Source: Sesamum alatum
Taxonomy: Eukaryota > Streptophyta > Magnoliopsida > Lamiales > Pedaliaceae
Length of the DNA: 64,000 bases
Direction: 5' to 3'
NCBI GenBank assembly: GCA_034509735.1
Contig: JACGWO010000005.1
Location: forward strand, 28,922,479 to 28,986,478
This document shows, piece by piece, positions 12,541-24,119 of the stretch (position 1 is its first letter; every line of letters begins with the position of its first letter). Below the pieces are notes generated by a model, which had not been told where the DNA came from, did not search any database, and saw only the letters and a program-made list of their open reading frames with translations. The position numbers and the translations under genes were made by a program.

Positions 12541-13120
12541 AAATTTTAGTAAATATTATTTATATCTTTTTTTATATCTATAATTTATATCTTTTTTTTT
12601 ACAGTTATTTTAATTTTGCATTACATAATTTAACATTTCATTTATAATAATATCGTTATAAAATTGCAGATTATAATGTGTCGAATTTACAAATTTTAGC
12701 TAAATTATGTTATTAATACATTTTATAGAGTGAGAGTCTCCAAATTGGGCCAAAATCTTGAAAAAAATACCACCTCCATGAACTTTAGTGGTTTCAAACC
12801 ATGGAAAATCACATTTGACTTTCAAATGTGGTTTTTCATCCATTACTTAACACCTTTAACGGAGATGGGACCAAAAGTGCAACACTTTTAGTTCCTTTGG
12901 GACCAAAAGTGCCGAGCCCCTAACAACGAGATTAAAAGTGCAACAGATCATGTCCTGTGGGACCAAAAGTGCAATTTTTCCCAAATTCATTTCCTCTAAA
13001 ATTGTGCCGTCATAAAACTACTTCTATTTCTAAATTTGTTACAAAGATCGTTTATATTGAAACGGCCTTGTGGCCATTACAAAAAAAATCGTTCCAAATC
13101 CCACATTTTTTTTTTTAGTG

Positions 13121-13926
13121 AATTACTTTTGTCATGGCTCATTAACGGTCTTTCTTTAATTAATTGTTCTTAATAGTTACATGCAAACAAGTTACTTATA
13201 TACTCAAAAATACTATTATTATTTAGATTTTCAATCTTATGCCTTGTAGATTTCACGTTCAATGAATTAGGCGATTAATTTTTTTCGTACATGAAGGAAA
13301 TTTTATCATTAATTTTTCATTGTTCCTTTATCTAAAATCGTCGTTGCACGGTATCGGAAGATGAAGAAAGACAGAAAAGAGAAAAAAAAAATATATATAT
13401 ATATATATCTAATATATTAAAAATATTAAATATTATTTTATAAATAATATATTTATATATATATTTAATACATTAATATATTAAATATATATAATAATAT
13501 CTTTATTGATAAAAAATTATTCTCAGATGCATCATAGGTGCGTGTAGTGCACAACCAGGCCTTTGGAAGTATTTTTGCTTTTTCTAATAATATAAAGAGG
13601 TAAATTGCTCATTTTTCTTAACACGGAGTGATAAATTGCATTTCTTTCTTAGAAAAAATATGAATTACTTTCGTCATGGCTCATTAACACCGTCGTCTTC
13701 CTTTAATTAAATGTTCTTAATAGTTACATACAAACCAGTTACTTATATACTGAAAAATACTATTATTATTTAGATTTTCAATCTTATACCTTGTGAATTT
13801 CACGTTAAATGAATTAGGCGATTAATTTTTTCGTATATATTGTATTAAAATGAAGAAATTAGACATAAAGGAAATTTCATGTATTATTATTTCATTTTGT
13901 TCCTTTATCTAAAATCATAAGTTGCA
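13121..13926. repeat. 230-bp direct repeat pair
   Basis: The segment 13,121-13,351 recurs at about 13,662-13,926 (shared TATTATTATTTAGATTTTCA and GAATTAGGCGATTAATTTTT). Between them are an AT microsatellite (13,390-13,500) and unclassified sequence. CACTA-1 ends exactly at the start of the first copy. Confidence 0.75.
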
Positions 13927-14394
13927 CAATAGCACCTATGTAGTAGATACGGCTATACATACATATTAATATTTAATTCCGTCACTTACCTAAAAAAGGA
14001 AAATCTATATCACGAGGACGGTCCAATATTTATGAATCGATTAATGTTATTTGACTTATATTACGAAGAAAATAAATTCAAATTTAATAAACCATCATCT
14101 GGTAAGAAAAATAAATTCACATATGATTCAAAATATCGTTAAACTTAAAAAATAAATGTATAAATTTTTATATTTACAGGTTGCCTCAAAATGAATTAAA
14201 GTAAAAAAATAAATCACTTCATGCGCATGATATTTGCTTTTTCGTCTTCAATGATTTTCGTGCGTCGGATGAAACAAAAACTATAGTATGTGCATAAAAT
14301 TTAACGTCGTTACATGCAAGAAAATACTAATTAAATGAGTCAAAAAATTATACTTATACATTGAGTTGACGTTACCACACTATTGAGGATAAAA

Positions 14395-14805
14395 AGATAA
14401 ATTACAGCCACCTCCCTTAAAATTTGACATGATTATAAATACCCTTTCGTTATATGAAAAATTACAAATACTCCCTGTGGTTTGTGATTTTTAACCAAAG
14501 GTCTGAAACTAACCATTTTGCCCTTAATATATTTTTTTAATTGTAGAAAAATTAAATCAAGACAAGTTGCATTATTGCTCATTTGTGTAAAAACTTAAGA
14601 AACCTCTCCATGTGCATTGTTGTCTAAAACAATTCAAAAAAATATTAAGAATTAAATAAAAAAATTCAATTTGCATAAGGACATTTTTGTCAGTTCACCC
14701 ATAAAATTAGATGAAAACATTACAAGGGGTATTTGTGATTTTTCAAATAACGAAGGAGTATTTATAATTATGCGAAATTTGAGGGGAGGTAGATGTAATT
14801 TACCC
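14395..14805. mobile_element. small TIR element (TAAATTACA family, member 1)
   Basis: Arms of about 110 bp are mirrored: the left begins TAAATTACAGCCACCTCCC and the right ends AGATGTAATTTACCC. No coding sequence. A clean TSD was not found. Confidence 0.65.
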
Positions 14806-14821
14806 TAAAAATAATTAGAGA

Positions 14822-15075
14822 CTAGCTGTTGTAGCACGCCGTCCCTGCGTGCATATAAAATAATATTACATACTTTAAAGTTATTGTAAATAAGAAAATA
14901 TACATATTAATCAACACATTGCATTTAAGAAAGGAAAAAAAAAAAGAAAGAAAGAAAGAAATGAAATGAAAACTAACTTAGGGGTATTATCGGTATAACA
15001 AAAAAATTAGTGTTGCGGTGTAAGTAATCATCATTTATTAATAAAAATAGAGTTTGCTTTATATAATAGTATAGA
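14822..15075 (-). mobile_element. short non-autonomous Helitron
   Basis: On the minus strand it starts TCTATACTATTATATAAAGC and ends CTAG, preceded by a 3' hairpin GCACGC...GCGTGC. The flanks are A and T, the expected Helitron insertion site. Length 254 bp, no coding capacity. Confidence 0.7.
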
Positions 15076-15271
15076 TATAGATGTATACAACAAATGCATA
15101 TTATTGAATCTGTAGATGTAGGTGGAGTAGATACGTATAGGGAATAATACTTTCAAAAACATAAATAAAAATACGTATAGGGAATAATCAATGTCATTTA
15201 TTAAATGTGGATCATTAACTAGAGTAACTTTTTTGGTGGACCAATCGTGTGATGATTAATGAAAAATTAAA

Positions 15272-16123
15272 AGAATAATTACAACCCCTCTCTTAATGTT
15301 TAGTGTATACACGTAGAGATCCTCTAGTTTAAAAAATTACACCTAATACCCTTGATTAAAAAAGATATTAAGATCCTCTAACAAAAGTAATCAATTTACC
15401 TTTCTACCCATAATTGTAGTTAAAAAAATTAAAAAAGAACATGAAAATTTGAAAGAACTAAAAAGACAAAATTGACGCCCTACATGTGTAGAAATGAACA
15501 AACGCTTTAAACTAAAAAGACAAAATTGGAGGGAATATTTTTTGCTATACTTAAAATATCACAAGGGATGTAAATACTATATTTATGTTATCATAGTATA
15601 TATTTGTGCGATTGAGTTATCAGAATATATGTCTTGTAGAATATTTAGTTAAATTACATAATATAGTGTATATATATATAAATAGTTTTGTAGTGTATAA
15701 ATATGTCCAAAATAAAAAATTAGTGTATATATATGTGTTAAGAGCTAAATTTATTTTTATGGATCTAATTTATTTATTAATTAATAGTTATTCTATATAG
15801 TAATACTTTAAATATATTACAGTACTATTTACTCTTATGATTTAATTTAATTATAAGAACGACTCATATGCATAAGAAATGTATAAGGATAGCATGATAA
15901 AAAAAATATATATTTATTTGATTTACAATAAGTCAATCAAGGACAAAAAACAAATTCCATTCGATTTTTCTGCTGATGTCAGCAAATTTTGTCGATTTTA
16001 TTAATTGAAGGATCTATTTGTTGGATGAAAATAAAAGTAAAGGTACTAGGTGTAATTTCTCAAACCACAAGGGATCTACGTGTAATTACTTCAAACCTCG
16101 AGGGAGGGGACTGTAATTATCCC
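15272..16123. mobile_element. small TIR element (TAAATTACA family, member 2)
   Basis: Inverted arms: left ATAATTACAACCCCTCTC, right GGGGACTGTAATTATCCC. Further homologous phrases (ACACGTAGAGATCC / GGGATCTACGTGTAATTAC) extend the arms inward. The right half of a related copy lies at 30,718-31,015. Confidence 0.65.
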
Positions 16124-16189
16124 AAATTAAATTATGTAGAATAAACTTTTTAGGTCAAGTTCTTCCTTAATTTACTCATTTTCCTTTTA

Positions 16190-16695
16190 GGGATAATTAC
16201 ACCGCTCTCCCATAAGGTTTGGCGTAATTACACCTAAATTTCAAGTGATTTGAAAATTATATATAATACTTCTGATGTTTACTTCTATTTAACAACTTGG
16301 CTCATCCGTTGGTTAAAATTCATCGAATTTGTTGATATTAACAAAAATTGAATGAAAAATCCATATTTACCTCTAATTACCTTATTATTAACTTAGTGCA
16401 GGTCAAATAAATCTTTTTATGACCAAGCTACTCTTATATATTTTCACCCTTATAAGGGTAGTTTAGTTAGAAAAAGATTAGTTTGACTTGCAGTCAGTTA
16501 GTAATAAGTCAATTGAGGATAAATATGGATCTTCATTTAATTTTCAACAAATTCGGTGAATTTTTTACTAACGAATAAACCTATTTATTAGACTGAAACA
16601 AACCTCAATGGTATTAGATGTATTTTTCCAAACCACAAGAGGTCTACATGTATGTAATTACACCAAATCTCAAAAGAGGATGGTGTAATAATCCC
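16190..16695. mobile_element. small TIR element (TAAATTACA family, member 3)
   Basis: Left arm GGGATAATTACACCGCTCTC, right arm GAGGATGGTGTAATAATCCC. Arms are imperfect over roughly 200 bp. No coding sequence, TSD not clear. Confidence 0.65.
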
Positions 16696-16714
16696 TTGCT
16701 TCTAATACATTTTA

Positions 16715-17344
16715 GGGTAAATTACAATGACCTCCCTTGAGGTTGTGTATAATTGCAGATACCCTCTCATCGTTTCAAAATTACAAATACCCCCTGAGGT
16801 TTGTAATTTTTAACCAAGGGCCTAGAATGGTCCATTTGCCCTTAATATTTGTTTTAAACTAGACACCGTGGAATGCAGTACCTGTGCGCATATTTTTTAA
16901 TAATATTTTTATTTTATTAAAGCTCATAATTTGTTCTTGTATATTAAAACTTTTTATTGTCTTACAATCTCACATAAAAACTATCCGATAACTTTTTCTA
17001 ATGCGTTAATTATCAATAAATATTTTACTCAAATTAAATTAAAAATTAAATTTTTTTCCAATATCTGTTATTTCTATTTCAATCAACAATAAGCTTAAAC
17101 AAAATGAGAGTAAATTTAATTTTTTTTGAGTACATTAATTGCATGAAATTATTTTTTTTTTAAAAAAAACTTGATTGAGTAGTTAATTCAATATGAGTGG
17201 GGAAGTTGAAGGGTATTTTTTGGTATTATAATAATTTTGTGTAGTGGTATCAAAACTACCACTTTGAGTCTATAAACCCTCTTCCCTTTATAATAGTATA
17301 GATAGATTATAGAAAAATCAATCAGAGGTCATTGTAATTCACCC
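16715..17344. mobile_element. small Mutator-type TIR element (member 4) with 9-bp TSD
   Basis: Starts GGGTAAATTACAATGACCTC and ends GGTCATTGTAATTCACCC. It is flanked by a perfect 9-bp TSD TACATTTTA at 16,706-16,714 and 17,345-17,353, which assigns this family to Mutator-like MITEs. A Helitron is nested inside (16,859-17,302). Confidence 0.8.
16859..17302 (-). mobile_element. non-autonomous Helitron nested in a TIR element
   Basis: On the minus strand it starts TCTATACTATTATAAAGGG and ends ACGGTGTCTAG. It is flanked by A and T as Helitrons require. Length 444 bp without coding sequence. It splits element 16,715-17,344 and so is younger. Confidence 0.7.
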
Positions 17345-17353
17345 TACATTTTA

Positions 17354-17831
17354 AGATAAAAAGATCTTTAAATTCATCTTAAATTCAGCATTGAAGTTAT
17401 GGTATTACAATAAACTGAGTTAATCTAAACTGCCTGGTGTGAAAATGGAAATAAGCACAAACTCCTATAATCTAAAAAAAATGTCAAAAAGGTACTTCAA
17501 CATTTTGAAAAAACCTAATTAACCTCTCCCATGTTAAACAAAATGCTCAAAAAGCCCCTTATTTACCTCATTGTCTTTTTACTAATGTGCAAAATAGCCC
17601 CAAACGTTGTTTGATTCATGTGATAGGATTAAGTACGATAGGATTAGGTGGAATGGAAAATAAAACGATAGCTACTCTCGTTATACATTATATAGTATTT
17701 GGTTTGATGTATTATATGAGTAAATTTCATGTGATAATATGATATGGTGTTTGGTTGAAGGGATTACAAAATATGACTAATTAAATTAAATGTAAAAAAG
17801 ACCATTAAGGGTATTATTTTAAGATATTTTA
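17354..17831. other. intergenic, nothing recognised
   Basis: AT-rich. It contains a CAAAATGCTCAAAAAGCCCC phrase of the kind seen in TIR elements, but no second arm was found. Confidence 0.45.
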
Positions 17832-17840
17832 TTTTAACAT

Positions 17841-18726
17841 GGGGAAATAACATTTTTCATCCTATAAGTTAGGTTTGTTTCACTTTTGGTACCATTCATT
17901 ATAGGAGTAGCACTTTTAGTCTTGTAACTTATAAAAATTAATAATTTTGATCCTTCCCCATTATTCCGTTAGTTTTTTAACAGAGTTGCCACTTTTCGGT
18001 TAGTTTTTTGTGTTGGAGGAAATTTCCTGTCATTTCTTGCTTGGTGACATTATTGAAGGGTAGTATAACTAACTTTAAAAAAAATCAAAGTTTGAAGCCA
18101 CTAGGGCAAAGAAAGGGTTTTCCTCTCCTCACCCACAAAAATTAGCAGTTTTTAAGTCTTATTTATTGTTGTAATTTGGTACAAAATAGAAGAATTTCTG
18201 AAGCAAAAAAATAAATGGCAGGATGTAAAAAATGTAGAATTAAATGGCTGAATGAAAAAAATGTAAAAATTTTATGTTAAAGTAGTAGCCCTGGCAGCTC
18301 TGCATAAAGTTTTTGTTGCCATCATTTTTACATTCCGCCATTTAAAATTTTTGGCTCATAAATTCTTCTATGTTGTACCAAATTGCAACTATAAATAAGC
18401 TAATTAAAAACTACTAAGTTTTGTGGGTGAGGGGAGAAAAACCCATTCTTAGCGCTAGTGGCTTCAAACTTTGATTTTTTTTTTCACAAAGTTAGTTATA
18501 TTACCCTCCAATAATGTCACCAGCAATAAATGGTGGAAAATTTCCCTTCAACATAAAAAATTAACGAAAAAAATGTCAACTCCGTTAAAAAACTAACTAA
18601 AAAACGGGGAAGGACTAAAACTGTTAATTTTTGTAAGTTATGGGACTAAAAGTGCTACTCCCGTAATGAATGATATCACAAGTGAAACATACCTAACTTA
18701 TAAGAACAAAAAATGCTATATCCCCC
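17841..18726. mobile_element. 886-bp foldback Mutator-type element with perfect 9-bp TSD
   Basis: Two arms of about 420 bp are near-complete inverted copies around a spacer of about 50 bp at 18,280. The left arm starts GGGGAAATAACATTTTTCAT and the right ends AAATGCTATATCCCCC. The TSD TTTTAACAT is at 17,832-17,840 and 18,727-18,735. No coding sequence. Block B (41,063-41,458) holds only the right arm. Confidence 0.85.
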
Positions 18727-18735
18727 TTTTAACAT

Positions 18736-20203
18736 TATAGCTTGTGAATAATTCTATATATAAAAAACTTCTTAATATTTATTGAAAATACAATTTTGCC
18801 ATTTGTGAGTGTGGAAACCCTTTCCTTTTTATATTGGTTTAGATAAGATCCAAAATATCTTATTTTCAGATTTTATAAGTTCTTTAAGAAAAATTTTGTC
18901 AAACAAAATTTTAAAATTTATAAGATCTCAAACATATTATAAAATATTTTGAGTAACTTATAAGCTTAGCCAAACATCCTCTTAGTTAATATACATGCTT
19001 GATTAACTTTTTTATTATATTTATTCAATTGAATGAAAATGAAAAAAAATAATTCAAAACTAATAGAATGAATTAATTTGAAGTGTACATGAATAATAAA
19101 TTATTAATAATTAATTAATTAAATAAAATGGTTATTTGTGGAAGGGTTTAATTACATTTTTTAAACTTGCAATTAAAGTAATTTGATATTTTGGTCCTAT
19201 GACTTACTAGGTAGCAAGGTTGGCCAACTTTTATCACTTTTCAACCAACTTTGAAAAATCCAACCAATTTTTTCCGAAATCGCAAAAACTAAAAACGTGC
19301 AGGATTATATTTCTACTCCAGTAAGTTATAGGACAAAAATGCCAAAAAATTATAAATATAGGACTAAAAATGCATTTAAGCCTTGTGGAAGTAACAATAA
19401 GTCAATTTGGGGTCAATATAAAATTTTATTCAATTTTTTTGCAAAAATCAACAAATTGAGTGAATTTTGAGTAATGGAGGGATATATTAAGAATACTAAA
19501 CGTAAAGTTTTTAGGAATTGAATTTATAAGATAAAAAAAGATATTGGGAGTTTATAAACTCTTTTGAAAAAAAAAAAAGGAGTTGTCAATTTATTTTTAA
19601 AATTTTAGCAGGTAATTAATTTAATTTACTTCGCGTTTAATTATAAATGTATTATTAGTAATAAATTATAAGTCACGTAATTTCATTTTAGCCTGACACT
19701 TCAATAATTTTTTTTTTAAAAAATAAAATCTAACATCTTATAATTAAAATGTTTGGACTTATAAAAGTTTTGTAAATAAGCTTAGCCAAAACATCCTCTA
19801 AATCTTATTTTTAAAAATAAATTTTAATATCTGTGGATAAAATACGATTATATATGATGATGGTTTTGTTTTACTATTTCAGATTTAGATAATTATGATT
19901 ATTTATCTATGTCCAAAAGATTACAAAATTTGTTAGATAAATTAGTTAATAATATAGTTTAAAATTCGTTTTGATATGTAATAATAAGTTTATATTTTTA
20001 TATTTATTGATTGTTTTAATTTCGAATGTGTTTATTTATCAATTACCCATTTTATTTTAAATTAAGTTTTGAATTAATATATTTATTTATTTATTAAACA
20101 CATAATCCTAATTGTTCTAGCTTCATATATAGAAAAAATGCAATTTTAGTCCTATAAGTTAGGATATTTGGCAATTTTTGTCTTCTTCCAATTAAAATTC
20201 ATA
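18736..20203. other. AT-rich repeat-derived spacer
   Basis: No gene. It contains a Helitron-like end relic (about 18,832), TTATAAGCTTAGCCAAACATCC MITE-like phrases, a GTCCTATGACTTACTAG phrase, and from about 20,140 the left arm of the TIR element that CACTA-2 interrupts. The whole stretch has a collinear paralogue at 41,459-43,513. Confidence 0.6.
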
Positions 20204-20219
20204 CACTACAAAAAATTGC

Positions 20220-20960
20220 GGGAATTGCAACGGTCATAAGAATGATTTTTTTTTTATTATTATTATTTGGAACGGTAATTAGATCACTGGATATCTTTTA
20301 TCCGCTATTAGGAACGATTATGGAACGGGCATCCATCCGTTGAAACTAGCGGTGTATGCCATTGACCGTTCCTAAATTGAAACTGTTTTTGGCATACCAC
20401 GTGAAAACCATTCTTAATTACCTTTGTGTGTATGAATATATAATTTGTGTATTTGGAACACTTTGTTAATGTTTGGAACGGTCATATCAAATGTAAACTG
20501 CGTAATTTGAAACGGTAGGTGGGACACGGATTGAAAAGGACCGCATATATTGGAGATACATTTTTGCATTGTTTCTGAAATACAGAATGGAACGGTTCGC
20601 TTGAAGTTTGGGGATAGAACGGTCTTCGGAAAACAAGTAGACCTTCTTCGCTAAGAAATGTAGGAATGGATTTGTAATCTTAATTTGGAATACGTCTTTG
20701 GACTGGTTTTAGGTATCCTATTTGGAACGAAAACCATACCACGAAATCAATGAATTTGGACTAATTCTAGGAACGGTCGTGCCCTAATTTAGAATTCGTT
20801 TTTATACTGTTTTAGGAACGGTTGTTCCCAAAATTTTGGAATTTTTTTTAATACGGTCCTAGGAACGGCCGGCTCATTAAACCAGTAACAAGTTGGAACG
20901 GTTACTTCGATTTTTATGCGGTCCATAACCATCTAAATGACTGTTCCTACTTAAATGAAT
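20220..20960. repeat. left subterminal repeat array of CACTA-2
   Basis: Many copies of GGAACGGT / ACCGTTCC in both orientations over about 740 bp. These are the likely binding sites of the TNPA-like protein. Confidence 0.75.
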
Positions 20961-21143
20961 TATTAATTTTTTTATATACTTATTAATATTAAAATATATA
21001 TATTACATTATTAATAATATTTTTGAAATTGGTTATATAATTATTACTTAAATACCAAAAAATGGATAATTTGGAAATAAAAATTATATTAAATAAAAAT
21101 ATTTTCTAATTTCATTACAAAAATATAAAAAAAAATCCTAAAT

Positions 21144-22664
21144 CTACACCCTGTCCCCCTCGTCCTGGTCCATATCGTCATCGTCTGGAGGGGGGCGGGT
21201 CTGTAAGAGGCCGTGCGGGCCGACAGCGGAGTTGTTGGTCTGTAGGGTCTTCAACATACCCATCATATCCACCATCATCTCCTCCAGGCCAGACCATGTG
21301 ATCCTCCAAGTTCGACGCTGGCGGTGGCGGTGGCGGTGGTGATGGCGAGGTAAAGGTCTGGCTAAGGCCATGGGCCTCAGAACCAAGACAGAATACCCGA
21401 CCCTTTTTCTTGCCCCCGACTGTAGCCAGCCACAACTCTTGCTCGATCTGCGCCACCGAGCCCTCTGATTCGGCCGGACGATCCCCAGGATCGGCCATGG
21501 CCTGAGACTGGTGATCCTCCAGCAATTTCTGGAACGTTTCCTGCAAAAATAGTAAAGTTTTATTATTATTATTATTATTATTTCCAAACATTAAAAGAAA
21601 ATAAATTAGAAAAGGTAATTCAAAGCTTACTACCACCTCCGCTGCCCTCGGGCCGCTTCAGCCGCCGTCGGCCTTCTTCTTGTAGCATCTGGAGAATAAC
21701 TCCATCTTCTTGACTGGCCGACCGAGCTGCGTCTCCTGTAAAAATAAATGAGGAACAGTTATTACAATTTTAATTTAATAATGATTAATACTTTTGAAAA
21801 GATAAAATTTCTTACCATCTTCCTCTTGTGCATACCAACGGAGGCAGAACCCCGCGGTACACAGTAGAGGATGCGGCTGGGTTGGCAGACCGGTTCGTCT
21901 TGTTCTTGGCGCACTCGTCCTTGAACTCCTTGCTGTCTCAGTACAGCAGGAGTTGCCGCCAGACTTCGTTCGCCAGCCAGAAAGGCTTCACCAGAGACTG
22001 TCTGGCGGGACCAACTTATTGCGGAGGAACTTTCCTACAAACATGTGGAAGATCTTGAACATGGACTCATCGTCGCAGTCCCACCAGTACGTCATCTATA
22101 ATAAAAATGTCAAAATATTTACTATAAAAATTTAATTGATATCGTTTAACTGAAATTAATGTTACCTTCAGGCTCTCAAACCAGAAATGCTGGTGTTCTG
22201 GCGGCACCTTGCGCAAACAACCCCAAGGGTAGGGATAGTGTCCTCGCACCACCGCGTACATAAGCTCGTGTATCTTCCGCTCAGCCCTGATATTATATAA
22301 TAATTTAAATTACAGAAATATTTAAAGATATATATATACCTAGTGTCGGTGAGTGTGATATACTAGCGCGCGGATGGTGGGGGAGTGGTGGGGCAGCCCA
22401 TGGACGGGCCGGATCTACAGCCGATGTGGGAGTAGATGGTCCGATAGCCTCCTCGACAGGTGCAATAGTGGACGGATCGGGCTGCTGATCCGACCCTAGT
22501 ACTGCAGGTGCCTGCTCTGTCGGTGATGGTGGTGGTGGTGGGGGTGGTCGGAATATTGCTTCCCCACCCTGGGAAGCAACACCCGCCGGTGGTGTGGCCG
22601 CTGAGCCAGGACTGCGACCACGACCACGTCCACCTCCTCGAGGTGGAAAATCCTGACCAGACAT
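21144..22664 (-). pseudogene. TNPA-like (Transposase_24 type) gene of CACTA-2
   Basis: Exons on the minus strand. Exon 1 (22,664 to about 22,340) starts MSGQDFPPRGGGRGRGRSPG and is Pro-rich. The next (about 22,290-22,170) has HELMYAVVRGHYPYPWGC. Another (about 22,095-21,815) has YWWDCDDESMFKIFHMF and, after frame changes, CAKNKTNRSANP and GSASVGMHKRKM. Next comes ELFSRCYKKK. The last (21,541-21,144) has ELWLATVGGKKKGRVFCLGS and an acidic Asp-rich tail. This is the layout of plant Ptta/En/Spm accessory transposases: a DNA-binding core and a KKGRVxGLGS C-terminal motif. The exon around 21,940-22,040 seems frame-disrupted, so I call it a pseudogene. With splicing uncertain, an intact gene is not fully excluded. 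Confidence 0.65.
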
Positions 22665-22679
22665 GATCTAAAATTTAAA

Positions 22680-23840
22680 AAATAAATGTAAGTATCAATT
22701 TACTTTGAATAATGATAATTTTTTAATTTTTAAAAAATAATTATGTAAACTAAATCCTAAAATTTTATACTAAGTCCTACAATGTATACTAAATCCTACG
22801 TTTATTTCCTAAGATATATACTAAAACCCAAAATTATTCCCGTATTACATTAAATCCTTCTATTTTCCTATATCGTTATACTAAATCCAAAAAATATTCG
22901 CAAAAATATGATTTATATTATAAATTACAATATATATTTTCCTATATACATACAAAATATTATATCTAATTTCACATGAATTTCAAAAAAATCAAAGAAA
23001 ATTATAGAAAATTTTAAAAAATTACAAAATGTATAGATTTTTATTTCAGAAAAATACAGCAAAATTTTCAGTTTTTTTTTTCAGAAAAAATACGAAAAAT
23101 TCATTTTTTCGCATTTTTTTTTAAAAAAAAATTCAGGTTTTTATTTTTTCAAAAAAATACAGAAAATTAAACGAAATTACAGAAAATTTTCAAAAAAATA
23201 CATAAAATTGACAAAAAAAAATTACAATTTACAGAATTTTCATTTTTATTTTCAGAAAAATACAGAAAATTTTCAGGTTTTTATTTTTTAAGAAAATTAC
23301 AGGAAATTATAGAAAAATTCCAAAAAAAAGCATAAAAATTACAGAAATTTTTTAAAAATTACAAAATTAAAATTTTCAGAATTTTATAGAAAATTTTCGG
23401 AATTTTTTAAAATTATAGAAAATGTACTGAATTTCCAGAAAAATTTGTAAAATTACCTAATTTTACAGAAATTACACAAAAATTCTCCTATAATACATAA
23501 ATTACACAAAAATTACCTAAAATTATAGAATATACAATGATTACATTGCAATTTACATAAATTACCAAAAAATTAAACAATTTACATAAATTACAGAAAT
23601 TTACACAGTTCAACCATTTACACATAAATAACAATGTAAATGAAACAACCATTTACACAAAATTACAGAAATTATTACATAGTTCAACCATATATACAAC
23701 CATTTACAGAAATTATTCATATTTAGAGAAAATGAAATAATTTACAGTAATTAAAAAAAACAAAAATTTACATCACCAAAAAATGTAAATTCATTTTCAA
23801 AAATACAAAACAGAAAAAAAAAAAGTAGGGTTTATAAAAA
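22680..23840. repeat. degenerate ATTACA/TTTTCAGAAAAAT array in CACTA-2
   Basis: About 1.15 kb of AAATTACAGAAATT- and TTTTCAGAAAAATACAG-type phrases directly upstream of TNPA exon 1, in the same place as the CACTA-1 array. It is followed by GGCGGCGACGG repeats and a (GA)n tract at 23,860-24,090. Confidence 0.75.
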
Positions 23841-24119
23841 CCCTACTTGGTAGTGGTGCTGGCGGCGGCGACTGAGGGCGGTTACATAAGTTGAGGCGGT
23901 AGCAATGGGTGATGGAGGCAGACGGAGTGAGAGAGAGACGGCGACGGATGGCGATGGATGGAGGCGGCAGATGGCGACGGCGAATGGCGACTGTAGATGG
24001 AGGCGGCGGACGGCGACGGCAGAGAGAGAGAGAGAGAGAGAGAGGACCAGTTAGAGGGAGAGAAAGCAGGTATGAGAGAGGGAGAGAGGAAAAAGTGATA
24101 AAAAATCAGCCAAAAGGGG

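Larger units (their letters stand above)
11100..12982. mobile_element. nested Mutator-type TIR element (1,883 bp, non-autonomous)
   Basis: Long terminal inverted repeats of about 400 bp begin GGGAAATTTGCATTTTTGG on the left and are mirrored at the right end. Each contains several TGCACTTTTGGTCCC phrases. The flanks are AAATTCCTT (11,091-11,099) and AAATTCATT (12,983-12,991), a 9-bp TSD with one mismatch, which fits the Mutator superfamily. It has no coding capacity. Its interior holds Helitrons. A second copy at the same site of the same CACTA sequence starts at 38,852, so the insertion predates the block duplication. Confidence 0.8.
3297..13120 (-). mobile_element. CACTA-1: truncated CACTA (En/Spm-type) transposon
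   Basis: The right terminus is clear: the plus strand ends TTTTTTTTTTAGTG at 13,120 (inverted CACTA), preceded by subterminal TAACGG/GTTACA motifs. Gene order on the minus strand matches CACTA-2: TNP2-like transposase (8.2-10.4 kb), non-coding module, AT array, TNPA-like gene (3.5-5.5 kb). The left terminus and its subterminal repeats are absent. R1 sits where they should begin, so the left limit is a guess. The TNP2-like gene has lost about 1.5 kb relative to CACTA-2 and a Mutator-type element is nested at 11,100-12,982. Confidence 0.75.
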
